A stretch of DNA of 64,000 nt from Halapricum desulfuricans (GTDB lineage: Archaea; Halobacteriota; Halobacteria; Halobacteriales; Haloarculaceae), in contig NZ_CP064788.1 of assembly GCF_017094525.1 (NCBI RefSeq), forward strand, positions 1,597,030-1,661,029, in the 5' to 3' direction. Position numbers and translations under genes: made by a program. The notes under the pieces are model-generated. The model was not told where the DNA came from, made no database searches, and was given only the letters and a program-made list of their open reading frames with translations. Of the stretch, positions 52,047 to 61,787 are shown piece by piece; position 1 is the stretch's first letter; every line of letters begins with the position of its first letter.

Positions 52047-55000
52047 ATGGACAGCACCGATAGAGAGGAAAACGAGAGGCTATATGATATATCAGATCAA
52101 AAGGCAAACTGCGGCGTCGGCATCACGCTCGATCTGTCGGGCGATCGAAGCCACGGGATCATCGAGGACGGGCTCGACCTGCTGGAGAACCTCGACCACC
52201 GGGGGGCGCGCGGGGCCGAGCCGAACACCGGTGACGGGGCCGGGATCTTGATCCAGAAGCCGCACGACTTCTTCACCGACGAGGTGGACGGGCTGGGCGG
52301 GTTCGACAGCTACGGGGTCGGCGTCGTCTTCCTGCCGAGAGACGCGTCGAGCGAACAGCTCCGGACGCTGATCGAAGACACAGCCGATCAAGAGGGGTTC
52401 GAGGTCGTCGCCTGGCGGTCAGTTCCGACGGACAACACCAGTCTGGGCGAGACGGCCGTGGCGACGGAACCGGACGTCGAGCAGTTCTTCGTCGAACCGC
52501 AGGCCGACCTCGAACCCGAGGAGATCGATTCCGGACTGTACGTCCTGCGACGGGTCATCGAGAACCGCGTCGAAGCCGAGCAGCCGGTCGGGAGCGACCG
52601 CTTTTACGTCTGTTCGCTCGACCGCCGCAAGGTCGTTTACAAGGGGTTGCTCACGAACGCACAGGTGCGGGCGTACTACCCCGACCTCTCGGACGAACGG
52701 GTCGTCTCGCGGCTGGCCTTCGTCCACTCGCGGTTCTCGACGAACACCCTCGGCGCGTGGGAGCTCGCCCACCCCTACCGGAACATCATCCACAACGGCG
52801 AGATCAACACGCTACGCGGGAACCTCAACTGGATGCAGGCCCGCGAATCCGAACTGGAGAGCCCCGAGTTCGAGAGCGCGGAGCCGCGCTCCGCGAACGC
52901 GAGCGGCGACGAGCCGCGAGCGATCGACAAACTCAAACCGATCACCGACGAGGACCAGTCCGACACCGCCGTCGTCGACAACGTCCTCGAGCTGCTGGTC
53001 GAGAGCGGGCGCTCGATGCCGCACGCGCTCCGGATGCTCGTCCCGGAGGCCTGGGAGCAGAACGAGCGTCTCGATCAGGACCGAAAGGAGTGGTATCGCT
53101 ATCACTCGACGATCAACGAGCCCTGGGACGGTCCGGCGCTGATCGCCTACACGGACGGGTTCAGGGTCGGGGCGGTGCTGGACCGCAACGGCCTGCGACC
53201 GTGTCGGTACGTCGTCACCGGGGACGACCGGCTCGTGATGGCCAGCGAGACCGGGGCGCTTGCGGTCGAGGAAGACAACGTCGTCCACAAGGACCGCCTC
53301 CAGCCGGGCCAGCTGTTCTACGCCGACCCCGAGGAAGGCGGCGTCGTCTCCGACGAGGAGATCTTCGACCGGCTCACCGACGAAAAGTACGGCCGCTGGC
53401 TCGAGGCGAACGAGGTCCGCTTCGAGGACCTCGACGGTGGCCCCGAATCGACGCCCACGTACGTCGACGGCGATGTCACGGCCTACCAGCGGGCGTTCGG
53501 CTATACGCTGGATCACGTCGAGCACCTGGTCGAACCGATGGCCGAGGACGGGAAGGACCCGGTCGGCGCAATGGGCAACGACACGCCGCTGTCGGTGTTG
53601 TCGAGCCGGAACAAGACGCTCTTTACGTACTTCAAGCAGCTGTTCGCACAGGTGTCGAACCCGCCGATCGACTACATCCGCGAGGAGACTGTCACGTCGC
53701 TGGAGCAGCACGTCGGCCACCAGCGCAACCTGCTCGGTGAAACGCCCGCACACTGCCGTCAGCTCTATCTGGAATCGCCGGTTCTCACGCGCGAGCAGCA
53801 GGCCAAGGTCGCTGATATCGACGAAAACGGGATCGAGGCGAAGACGATTGACGTCACCTACGAAAAAGGGAAGGACCTCGAAACCGCCGTCGATGAGATT
53901 CGCGAGGAGGCCGTCGCAGCGGTCGAGGACGGCTACGAACTGCTCGTCCTCTCCGATCGAAACACGGGGCCGGATCGAGTCCCGATCCCGAGTCTGCTTG
54001 CGACCGGCGGGATCCACCACCACCTCGTTCGCGAGGGGCTGCGCACGCGCACAGGCCTCGTCGTCGAGAGCGGTCAGCCCTGTGCAGTCCATCACTTCGC
54101 CACGCTCGTCGGGTACGGTGCCGACGCCGTGACTCCCTATTTGGCCTACGAGACCATCGAGGATCTCGTCCACGAGGGGATCGTCGATGCCGACGCCGAG
54201 GAGGCGCTGGCGCAGTATCGCCACGCCATCGAGGACGGCATCCAGAAGGTCATGGCCAAGATGGGCATCTCCACGCTGGAGAGCTACAAGGGTGCCCAGA
54301 TCTTCGAGGCTGTCGGCCTGGATTCGGACTTCGTTTCGGAGTACTTCCGCGGCACCGAGAACCGGACCGAAGGGATCGGCATCGAGGAACTGGAACACGA
54401 CTTGCTCGAACGCCACGAGTACGGCTTCGATACCCGGATCAGCGGTTCCCTCCACCTGGAACAGGGCGGCGAGCTCAACTGGCGACGGGATGGGGAGTTC
54501 CACCAGTGGAACCCCAACACCATCGGCAAGCTTCAGGACGCGGCACAGAACGACGACTACGACGCCTACCGGGAGTTCGCCTCGATGATCAACGATCAGG
54601 AGGAACGTCTGCAGACCCTGCGGGGGCTGCTCGAGTTCGATACTGACGAGCGCGAGTCCATCCCGGTCGAGGAGGTCCAGCCGGTCGAGGAGATCACCCA
54701 GCGCTTCTTCACGGGGTCGATGTCGTTCGGATCGCTGAGCAAGGAGGCCCACGAGACGCTGGCAGCGGGCATGAACCGGGTCGGTGGGTTCGCCGGGACC
54801 GGCGAGGGCGGCGAGCAGGTCGAGCGGTTCGGCACCGAACGGGAGTGTGCTAACAAGCAGGTCGCCTCGGGCCGGTTCGGCGTGACGAGCTACTACCTCG
54901 CCAACGCCGAGATGCTCGAGATCAAGATGGCACAGGGCTCCAAGCCCGGCGAGGGCGGCCACCTCCCGGGCGAGAAGGTCAACGAGATCATCGCCGACAC

Positions 55001-56612
55001 GCGGTCGACGACGCCGGGCGTGCCGCTGATCTCGCCGCCGCCACACCACGACATCTACTCGATCGAGGACCTCGCACAGCTGATCCACGACCTGAAGTGC
55101 TCCAACCCCGAGGCGGGCGTCCACGTCAAGCTCGTCTCCGAGGCCGGCGTCGGTATCATCGCCGCCGGCGTCTCGAAAGGCAAGGCGGACTCGGTGCTCA
55201 TCTCGGGTGCCGCCGGCGGGACCGGTGCCTCTCCGAAGACGTCGATCAAGAACGCGGGCCTGCCCTGGGAACTCGGACTGGCCGAGGCCCAGCAGGTGCT
55301 CGTCGAGAACGGCCTCCGCTCGCGAATCAAGGTTCGCGTCGACGGCGGCATGAAGACCGGCCGCGACGTGCTGGTCGGCGCACTGCTCGGTGCCGAGGAG
55401 TACGGCTTCGGGACCGCACCCCTCATCACGTGCGGCTGTCTGATGCTCCGGCAGTGTCACAACAACACCTGTTCGGTCGGCGTAGCGACCCAGGACGAGG
55501 ACCTGCGCGAGCGCTTCCCCGGCGACCCCGAGTACGTCGCAACTTACATGCGCCACATGGCCCAGGAGGTCCGGGAATATCTGGCCGAACTCGGCTTCGA
55601 GTCCATCGAGGAGGCCATCGGCCGAGTCGACCTGCTCGAACAGAAGGACGTCGAACACCCCAAGGCCAAGCACGTCGACCTCTCGGAGGTGCTCTGGGAG
55701 CCCGAGGGCGACGACCTGCAGAAGACGACCGAGCAGAACCACGGCCTCGAGGCGAAACTCGATCAGGACCTGCTCGAGGCGGCCGAACCGGCCATCGAGG
55801 ACGGCGAGAGCGTCCACGTCGATCTCCGGGCGGGCAACGAGGACCGGACGCTGGGTGCGATGCTCTCCTCGGAGATCTCGAAGCACCACGGCGAGGACGG
55901 CCTGCCCGAGGACACCGTCTCGATCGACGTCGACGGGACCGGCGGACAGAGCTTCGGGGCCTTCCTCACGAACGGGATCACGATGCACCTTGAAGGCGAT
56001 GCCAACGATTACTGCGGGAAGGGGCTCTCCGGCGGGAAACTGATCGTCGAGACGCCCGACGCCGCCAGTTACGAGGCCGACGAGAACATCCTCATCGGCA
56101 ACGTCGCCCTGTACGGCGCGACCGACGGCGAGGCCTACTTCAACGGCCAGGGCGGCGAGCGCTTCGCCGTCCGCAATTCAGGCGTCAAGACCGTCGTCGA
56201 GGGCGTCGGCGACCACGGCTGTGAGTACATGACAGGCGGTATCGCCGTCGTCCTCGGCGAGACGGGCAAGAACTTCGGCGCCGGGATGTCCGGCGGCGAA
56301 GCCTACGTCCTCGACGAGAACGGCGACTTCGCCGAGAACGTCAACAAGGATATGGTCTCACTAGAACCGATCGAAGACGAGCGCGACGTCCAGATGATCA
56401 AACGGATGATCGAGAACCACGTCCGCTACACGGGCAGCGAGAAGGGGCAGGAGATCCTCGAGGACTTCGAGGAGTACCTCGAGACGTTCGTGAAAGTCAT
56501 GCCCGACGCCTACGCGGAAGTCGTCGAGGAACACCTCGAAGCGGGCGAGGACATCCGCGTCTCGCCGCCCGCGCCGACGACTGCGGCGTCTCCAACGGAG
56601 GGTGACGACTGA
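52047..56612 (+). CDS. gltB: Glutamate synthase (NADPH), large subunit
   Basis: The 1521-residue enzyme makes two glutamates from glutamine and 2-oxoglutarate. An N-terminal propeptide of 21 residues precedes catalytic Cys22 (NCGVG). The Ntn amidotransferase, central, FMN-binding TIM-barrel and C-terminal glutamate-synthase beta-helix domains follow in order. The 3Fe-4S cysteines are in TCGCLMLRQCHNNTCSVG. It overlaps gltD by one base. Confidence 0.97.
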   Translation: MDSTDREENERLYDISDQKANCGVGITLDLSGDRSHGIIEDGLDLLENLDHRGARGAEPNTGDGAGILIQKPHDFFTDEVDGLGGFDSYGVGVVFLPRDASSEQLRTLIEDTADQEGFEVVAWRSVPTDNTSLGETAVATEPDVEQFFVEPQADLEPEEIDSGLYVLRRVIENRVEAEQPVGSDRFYVCSLDRRKVVYKGLLTNAQVRAYYPDLSDERVVSRLAFVHSRFSTNTLGAWELAHPYRNIIHNGEINTLRGNLNWMQARESELESPEFESAEPRSANASGDEPRAIDKLKPITDEDQSDTAVVDNVLELLVESGRSMPHALRMLVPEAWEQNERLDQDRKEWYRYHSTINEPWDGPALIAYTDGFRVGAVLDRNGLRPCRYVVTGDDRLVMASETGALAVEEDNVVHKDRLQPGQLFYADPEEGGVVSDEEIFDRLTDEKYGRWLEANEVRFEDLDGGPESTPTYVDGDVTAYQRAFGYTLDHVEHLVEPMAEDGKDPVGAMGNDTPLSVLSSRNKTLFTYFKQLFAQVSNPPIDYIREETVTSLEQHVGHQRNLLGETPAHCRQLYLESPVLTREQQAKVADIDENGIEAKTIDVTYEKGKDLETAVDEIREEAVAAVEDGYELLVLSDRNTGPDRVPIPSLLATGGIHHHLVREGLRTRTGLVVESGQPCAVHHFATLVGYGADAVTPYLAYETIEDLVHEGIVDADAEEALAQYRHAIEDGIQKVMAKMGISTLESYKGAQIFEAVGLDSDFVSEYFRGTENRTEGIGIEELEHDLLERHEYGFDTRISGSLHLEQGGELNWRRDGEFHQWNPNTIGKLQDAAQNDDYDAYREFASMINDQEERLQTLRGLLEFDTDERESIPVEEVQPVEEITQRFFTGSMSFGSLSKEAHETLAAGMNRVGGFAGTGEGGEQVERFGTERECANKQVASGRFGVTSYYLANAEMLEIKMAQGSKPGEGGHLPGEKVNEIIADTRSTTPGVPLISPPPHHDIYSIEDLAQLIHDLKCSNPEAGVHVKLVSEAGVGIIAAGVSKGKADSVLISGAAGGTGASPKTSIKNAGLPWELGLAEAQQVLVENGLRSRIKVRVDGGMKTGRDVLVGALLGAEEYGFGTAPLITCGCLMLRQCHNNTCSVGVATQDEDLRERFPGDPEYVATYMRHMAQEVREYLAELGFESIEEAIGRVDLLEQKDVEHPKAKHVDLSEVLWEPEGDDLQKTTEQNHGLEAKLDQDLLEAAEPAIEDGESVHVDLRAGNEDRTLGAMLSSEISKHHGEDGLPEDTVSIDVDGTGGQSFGAFLTNGITMHLEGDANDYCGKGLSGGKLIVETPDAASYEADENILIGNVALYGATDGEAYFNGQGGERFAVRNSGVKTVVEGVGDHGCEYMTGGIAVVLGETGKNFGAGMSGGEAYVLDENGDFAENVNKDMVSLEPIEDERDVQMIKRMIENHVRYTGSEKGQEILEDFEEYLETFVKVMPDAYAEVVEEHLEAGEDIRVSPPAPTTAASPTEGDD

Positions 56613-58093
56613 TGAGCAAAGACCATCCCGACGGCTACCTGAAACACGGGCGCGAACCGATCCACAAACGCGATCCCGACGAGCGCAAGGGCGACTTCGA
56701 GGAGATCTGGGAACAGAAGTGGGACGAGGATCACCTCAAGTCCCAGGGCGAGCGCTGTATGTCCTGCGGGACGCCGACCTGTATGAGCGGCTGTCCGATC
56801 GGCAACATCATTCCCGACTGGAACGACCTCGTGTATCGAGGCGACTGGAAGCGCGCGCTCGAACGACTGCACGCCACGAACAACTTCCCGGAGTTCACCG
56901 GCTACAACTGTCCGGCCCCCTGTGAGAACACCTGCACGCTCAACTACAACGACGATCCAGTGACCATCAAATCGATCGAGCGCGCGATCGTCGACAGAGG
57001 CTGGGAGGAAGGGTGGATCGAACCCGATCCGCCCGAACAGCGCACCGACTACGAGGTCGCGATCGTCGGGAGCGGCCCCGCGGGGCTGGCCGCCGCCCAG
57101 CAACTCAACCGCGCGGGCCACTACGTCACGGTCTACGAGCGCGACGCGCATCCCGGCGGGCTGATGCGGTACGGGATCCCGGACGCCAAATTCAGCAAGA
57201 AGAAGGTCGAACGCCGACTCGACCAGCTCCGCGAGGAGGGCATCGAGTTCGAGTGCGGCGTCGAGGTCGGCGAGGACGTTCCCCCGGAGACACTTGCGGA
57301 GGAGTACGACGCCGCGTGTATCGCCGTCGGATCCCAGAAGCCGATCGACATTCCGATCGACGGTCGCGACCTCGATGGGATCCACTTCGCCATGGAGTAT
57401 CTGCCGCGGGCCAACCCCGGGCAGAACGACGGCGTGGCCGTGCCCGAAGCGATGGACGCCGAAGACAGGAGCGTCGTCGTGCTGGGCGGCGGCGACACCG
57501 GTGCGGATTGCGTCGGCACGGCCCACCGCCAGGGCGCGACGCAGGTCGTGCAGATCGAATTGCTGCCCAGGCCGCCCGAAGAGCGACCCGAGGGCAACCA
57601 GTGGCCCGACCAGCCCCAGACCTACGAGAAGTCCTACTCGCAGGAGGAAGGCGGCGTCGAGGAATACTGCGTGCAGACCCAGGAGTTCCTCGACACCGAC
57701 GGCGACGGAGCGGTCGACGAACTCCACGCCCACCGCGTCGAATGGGATCAGAACGAGGACGGCGAGTGGGAGAGCACCGTCGTCGAAGAAGACATGCGCG
57801 TCGAAGCCGACATGGTGCTGATCGCCGCCGGATTCGACGGTCCCGAGGAGACGCCGTTCGACCCGCTCGGGCTCGAGATGGCCGACGACGGCACGTTCGA
57901 GACCGACGACTACCAGACGAGCGTCGACGGGATCTTCGCCGCGGGTGACGCCAACTCCGGCCCGTCGCTGATCGTCTGGGCCATCGGGGAGGGCCGTGAC
58001 GCCGCCCGTCACATCGACGAGTATCTCACTGGCGAGACGGACCTGCCCCCGAGCCTGGAGACGGACAACGAAATGGTCGTTTCGCGGCGATAG
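56612..58093 (+). CDS. gltD: Glutamate synthase, small subunit
   Basis: The 493-residue subunit has N-terminal 4Fe-4S cysteines (RCMSCGTPTCMSGCPIGN and CPAPCENTC), an FAD motif VAIVGSGPAGLAAAQQL and an NADPH motif VVVLGGGDTGADCVGTA. It delivers electrons from NADPH to GltB. ATG shares its first base with the gltB stop (TGATG). Confidence 0.97.
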   Translation: MSKDHPDGYLKHGREPIHKRDPDERKGDFEEIWEQKWDEDHLKSQGERCMSCGTPTCMSGCPIGNIIPDWNDLVYRGDWKRALERLHATNNFPEFTGYNCPAPCENTCTLNYNDDPVTIKSIERAIVDRGWEEGWIEPDPPEQRTDYEVAIVGSGPAGLAAAQQLNRAGHYVTVYERDAHPGGLMRYGIPDAKFSKKKVERRLDQLREEGIEFECGVEVGEDVPPETLAEEYDAACIAVGSQKPIDIPIDGRDLDGIHFAMEYLPRANPGQNDGVAVPEAMDAEDRSVVVLGGGDTGADCVGTAHRQGATQVVQIELLPRPPEERPEGNQWPDQPQTYEKSYSQEEGGVEEYCVQTQEFLDTDGDGAVDELHAHRVEWDQNEDGEWESTVVEEDMRVEADMVLIAAGFDGPEETPFDPLGLEMADDGTFETDDYQTSVDGIFAAGDANSGPSLIVWAIGEGRDAARHIDEYLTGETDLPPSLETDNEMVVSRR

Positions 58094-58120
58094 CGGTCGT
58101 CTCGCGCGCGGTTCGCCTCA

Positions 58121-59017
58121 TCACGGGCCCGGAACCGCCTGTCGTCGGGAAAGCGCCGCCACGAGTTCGTCCTCGGTGACGGGATCGGCTTCTTCGACGT
58201 CCAGTTCCCGTGCCATCCGGACGGCCGTCGGCGGCTCGAGGTTCGCGCGCTGCAGCAGCGCGTCGTCGTAGAAGAGCTCGTCGGGCGGTCCGTCACCGAC
58301 GATGTCGCCGTCGGTCATCGCGACGAGTCGATCGGCGACCGCGGCCGCGAAATCGACGTCGTGGGTCGCCACCACGAGGCTGATTCCGTCGGCCTGTAAC
58401 TCCTCGATGACCTCCCGGACGCGCCGTTCGCGGGCCGGATCAAGCCCGGCCAGGGGTTCGTCCATGACGATCACGCTCGGGTCCATCGCGAGCACGCCCG
58501 CGATCGCGACCAGTCGCTTTTCGCCGCCGCTGAGGTGATGGGGGACACGGTCGACGAGATGCCCGGCGTCGAGCCGTTCGAGGGCTTCGTGCGCGCGTTC
58601 GCGCGCCTCTTCGCGGCTCGCACCGTAGTTCAGCGGCCCGAACATCACGTCGTCGAGGACTGTCGGCGCGACGATCTGGGCGTCCGCGTCCTGGAAGACG
58701 AACCCGACTTCCTGGCGGGCGAGTTCGACGTTCTCGTCGGTGATCAACTCGCCGACGACCCTGAGCTCGCCCGCCTGAACCTCTAGCAATCCGTTGAGAT
58801 GTTCCATCAGCGTCGACTTGCCCGCGCCGTTCGCGCCGATCAGTCCGACGGTCTCGTCTTCGAAGACCGCGAAACTCACGTCGTGGACGCTGCGCGTCCC
58901 GTCCGGGTAGGTGTGTGACAGACAGTGAAGCGCGACAAGCGGTTCCTCGTCGAACTCCATCGGATGTTTGTGCGTACACTCGCTGCCGTACTCCGTCGTA
59001 TTGGTGTCGTGGCTCAT
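58121..59017 (-). CDS. cbiO: Cobalt/nickel ECF transporter ATP-binding protein
   Basis: The 298-residue ATPase has GANGAGKST, HLSGGEKRLVAIAGVLAM and VIVMDEPLAGLDP, the CbiO/EcfA pattern. A His/Glu-rich N-terminal stretch (YGSECTHKHPMEFDEE) precedes the domain and might bind metal. It is the last gene of the cbiM-N-Q-O operon and overlaps cbiQ. Confidence 0.95.
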   Translation of the reverse strand: MSHDTNTTEYGSECTHKHPMEFDEEPLVALHCLSHTYPDGTRSVHDVSFAVFEDETVGLIGANGAGKSTLMEHLNGLLEVQAGELRVVGELITDENVELARQEVGFVFQDADAQIVAPTVLDDVMFGPLNYGASREEARERAHEALERLDAGHLVDRVPHHLSGGEKRLVAIAGVLAMDPSVIVMDEPLAGLDPARERRVREVIEELQADGISLVVATHDVDFAAAVADRLVAMTDGDIVGDGPPDELFYDDALLQRANLEPPTAVRMARELDVEEADPVTEDELVAALSRRQAVPGP

Positions 59018-59814
59018 GGCATCACTCCATAGGCGACCGTCACCGCATAGACGGCGATCCCCAGCGCGAACGCGCCGACCGCGAGCAACTCGCGAGCAGG
59101 TGGTCGGTCGACGTGGCCGTACACCGCGAGATCGCCGTGATATCCGCGGGCGTTCATCGACTTCAACAGCGCCTCGGATCGCTCGATCGACCGGATGAAC
59201 GTGTGACCGAAGATCCGCCCGTACAGCGACCGGTTCTCCCAGAAGTCAGACTGGATCCGGCCGCCGCGGGCGTGAATCCCCGCGAGCAGATCCTCGACGA
59301 CCTCGAGGATGACGAACGTGAACCGGTAGGCGAACAGCGCGACCTGGTCGATCGGCGAGGGCAGCGACCGCCCGAGGACGTGTGCGATCGAGGCATACGG
59401 TGTAGACATCCAGATCGCAAGCGAGTATGTCACGACCGTCAGTCCTCGACCGAGCAGGGTCACGAAGGTCGCGGTCCCCTCCCAGGTGATCGAGACGGGG
59501 CCGAGTTCGACCATCGGTCTGCCGCCGATGCCGAACGCCAGCGGCCCGGCGATCGCCGCCACGAAGATCACTGGCAGCGTGTACCACACCAGGAGTTTCC
59601 GAACCGGGAGCCCGGCGTAGGCATAGCCGGCGAGGACAGCCACGTACAGTGCCCATACCGCCGCCAGTCCGTCCGCGATCGTGACGGCGACGACCAGCAA
59701 CGCGAGCACGGCCACCTTCGTCCAGGCGTTGACCCGGTGGAAGGGACTGTCCTCGTGCTCGGCGTAGGTGGTCAGCAGGCGCGGATCGGGAACGTGACTC
59801 GACAGTCCGCTCAT
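59014..59814 (-). CDS. cbiQ: Cobalt/nickel ECF transporter permease CbiQ
   Basis: The 266-residue membrane protein has about five or six helices and the EcfT/CbiQ coupling motifs SEALLKSMNARGYHGD and RSIERSEALL, which contact the ATPase. It overlaps cbiO by four bases. Confidence 0.94.
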   Translation of the reverse strand: MSGLSSHVPDPRLLTTYAEHEDSPFHRVNAWTKVAVLALLVVAVTIADGLAAVWALYVAVLAGYAYAGLPVRKLLVWYTLPVIFVAAIAGPLAFGIGGRPMVELGPVSITWEGTATFVTLLGRGLTVVTYSLAIWMSTPYASIAHVLGRSLPSPIDQVALFAYRFTFVILEVVEDLLAGIHARGGRIQSDFWENRSLYGRIFGHTFIRSIERSEALLKSMNARGYHGDLAVYGHVDRPPARELLAVGAFALGIAVYAVTVAYGVMP

Positions 59815-60129
59815 CTAGTTGTGCCCTCCCGACTCGCCGGTGCGCTTGCTGTACCAGTACAGCCCGGCGCTACCGACGACCAGCAGAGCGACGATCGCAA
59901 CGAAGGGCCCAACGCTGTCCCGGAGTGGGCCGGCGAGCACGAACCCGCCGAGACCGCCGCGGCCGAACTGGAAGATCCCGTCGCCACCGGACGCGCCGCC
60001 CGAGACGACTGCCGCGAAGCGCTTGCCCCACGGGACCGCGCCGCCGCTGGCGCGAAAGCCCAGATACCCGACGGCCAGCGCGGCCGCGATCACGCCGCCC
60101 GTGAGCAGGTACTGACGGGTTCGTTTCAC
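59815..60129 (-). CDS. cbiN: CbiN/PDGLE-like component of the cobalt/nickel transporter
   Basis: The 104-residue protein has two hydrophobic helices flanking a Gly-rich extracytoplasmic loop (GGASGGDGIFQFGRGGLGG). The position between cbiM and cbiQ and the size identify a CbiN/NikN-like helper. It abuts both neighbours. Confidence 0.85.
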   Translation of the reverse strand: MKRTRQYLLTGGVIAAALAVGYLGFRASGGAVPWGKRFAAVVSGGASGGDGIFQFGRGGLGGFVLAGPLRDSVGPFVAIVALLVVGSAGLYWYSKRTGESGGHN

Positions 60130-60800
60130 GAGCCGGTCACCTCCGGGCCAGCGGTAGGCGTTCGATCACCGAGCAGGTCGGGACGGATCGAGGCGATGTA
60201 GGAGACGACCGAGCCCGTGACGACGCCCTCGACGACGGCGACGGCGAGGTTGACCGCGACCAGCGCGAGCATGTAGATTCCCAGGTCGAGCCCGCTGATC
60301 TCGACGCCGGTGATCCCGCTCACCATCGGGATCGCCCCCATCAGGACCGAACCGGCCGCGAGCCCGCCGATCGTCGCTAGCGTCGCCGCCGGGAAGTGAC
60401 TCCAGTCGGAACTCCGCAGCAACTGGAAGACGTAGTACGCGCCAGCGACCTCGACGACGCTGACGAGCGTGTTCGCGCCCAGAAAGCCCCACGCGCCGTG
60501 GCCGAGCATCGCCGAGAGGACGTTCACCACGAACATCACGATCGCGCCCAGCGCCGGGCCGACGAGGATGCCGACGAGCGCGCTCAGCGACAGATGAACG
60601 CCGCCCAGTACGGGGATATTGATCTGAAAGACCGCGAAGCTCGCCGCGGCCACCATCCCGCCGAGCGCGACGTGTCTGGCGTCGAGTCCGTCACGGCGGA
60701 GTCGATACACCGCGACCGCGAGGACGACCGCCGCGAGCGCCGACCACAGGCCGACCGCCCACAGCGGTATCGAACCCTCCGGAAGGTGGATGTGTGCCAT
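60126..60800 (-). CDS. cbiM: Cobalt/nickel ECF transporter S-component CbiM
   Basis: The 224-residue protein has about six membrane helices and a metal-site N-terminus MAHIHLPEG. In CbiM/NikM the N-terminal amine and His2 bind the ion. Here removal of Met1 would leave Ala-His, restoring a His at position 2. A TATA-like TTATTAATA lies upstream, on the reverse complement of the ATTAATAACTC region. Confidence 0.95.
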   Translation of the reverse strand: MAHIHLPEGSIPLWAVGLWSALAAVVLAVAVYRLRRDGLDARHVALGGMVAAASFAVFQINIPVLGGVHLSLSALVGILVGPALGAIVMFVVNVLSAMLGHGAWGFLGANTLVSVVEVAGAYYVFQLLRSSDWSHFPAATLATIGGLAAGSVLMGAIPMVSGITGVEISGLDLGIYMLALVAVNLAVAVVEGVVTGSVVSYIASIRPDLLGDRTPTAGPEVTGS

Positions 60801-61045
60801 GTACGTTACTAAATCCGGTATTGATATTAATAACTCTTGCGCTACTGGCTGGCGGAATTGTAGTGATTAATCACATCCACGGACGACCACTTCGGGGACA
60901 GTCGATTTCGCAGCGTCTCCGGGCCGGGGTGGTTCGGCTGTCGGAGCACCCGTTGCTTCGAGCCGTGTCCGAGTCGTCAACGATCGTTCGAGAACGAGCG
61001 GGCGAGACCGTCGGAGTTTTTTCGCTCAGGCCCGTGGAAGACGGC

Positions 61046-61669
61046 GTGAAGAACGTCACCCACAGGCAGTCGAACCCCTTCGGGATGGATCCCGATTGCC
61101 GCGATCTCGTCCCGGGATACGGCGACGCGAACGCCCACTTCCACGTCATCGGCGATCATCCGGGCGTCCACGGCGGTGCCGAATCCGGGATTCCCTTCAC
61201 AGGTACGACAGCGAGCGAGCGCCTCCAGCGGGCGCTACTCGAGGCGGGGCTACTCGAATCAGCGGGCACACCGCCGACGGTCGAGCGGACGTACTTCTCG
61301 TATCTCTACATGTGCGTCCATCCGGGCGAACCGACCGATTTGGAGTACGCGGATCTGGAGCGGTTTTTCGACTCGGAGTTGCGCGCGATCACCGCTCACG
61401 TCCTCCTGCCGGTCGGCCGGCGGGCGACCGAGTACGTGCTCGCCAACTACTCCGCACGCAACGGCCGGCTCGACATGGACGAACTGCACGCCAGCGAGAT
61501 CCAGGGGGCCGGATGGCTGATCTACCCCATCAAGGATCCTCGGGAGTGGACTGACGACGACGAGCGGGCGCTGATCGACGCGCTGGTCGCACTCCAGCAA
61601 CGGGATTACCGTCAGGAAGTCGATCTCGGTCGATTCATTCCCGGCGGGGACCCGTACCGGGTACGGTGA
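61046..61669 (+). CDS. Uracil-DNA-glycosylase-superfamily-like protein
   Basis: The 207-residue protein has VPGYGDANAHFHVIGDHPGVHGG, like the first motif of UDG-fold proteins, then GIPFTGTTASERLQRAL. It could excise deaminated or other modified bases, but the activating residues are not certain. I chose GTG 61046 (VKNVTHRQSNPFGMDPDC). An ORF extension back to 60794 would run through the cbiM promoter and looks non-coding. Confidence 0.75.
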   Translation: MKNVTHRQSNPFGMDPDCRDLVPGYGDANAHFHVIGDHPGVHGGAESGIPFTGTTASERLQRALLEAGLLESAGTPPTVERTYFSYLYMCVHPGEPTDLEYADLERFFDSELRAITAHVLLPVGRRATEYVLANYSARNGRLDMDELHASEIQGAGWLIYPIKDPREWTDDDERALIDALVALQQRDYRQEVDLGRFIPGGDPYRVR

Positions 61670-61787
61670 GGGATCGGCGCGGTACAACAAGCTACTTGGG
61701 CGGGCCACTCTTCCGTTATCGTATGACTTCTATACGTCGTTCGGGTGCGAACGCAACCCATACCGACGGCCACTATGAGGTGATTGT

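Noticed and set aside
52812-55988. 1058-codon minus-strand ORF inside gltB
   Set aside because: It is a shadow of gltB. The sequence is repetitive in Val/Leu/Arg/Asp and lies wholly within a clear gene.
60794-61045. N-terminal extension of the UDG-like gene with a hydrophobic start
   Set aside because: It starts inside the divergent cbiM start and promoter, and the family motif begins only at GTG 61046.
61670-61787. Possible third copy of repeat family A (ACGGCCACTAT near 61776)
   Set aside because: Only ~12 bases match and there is no left arm within 100 bases.
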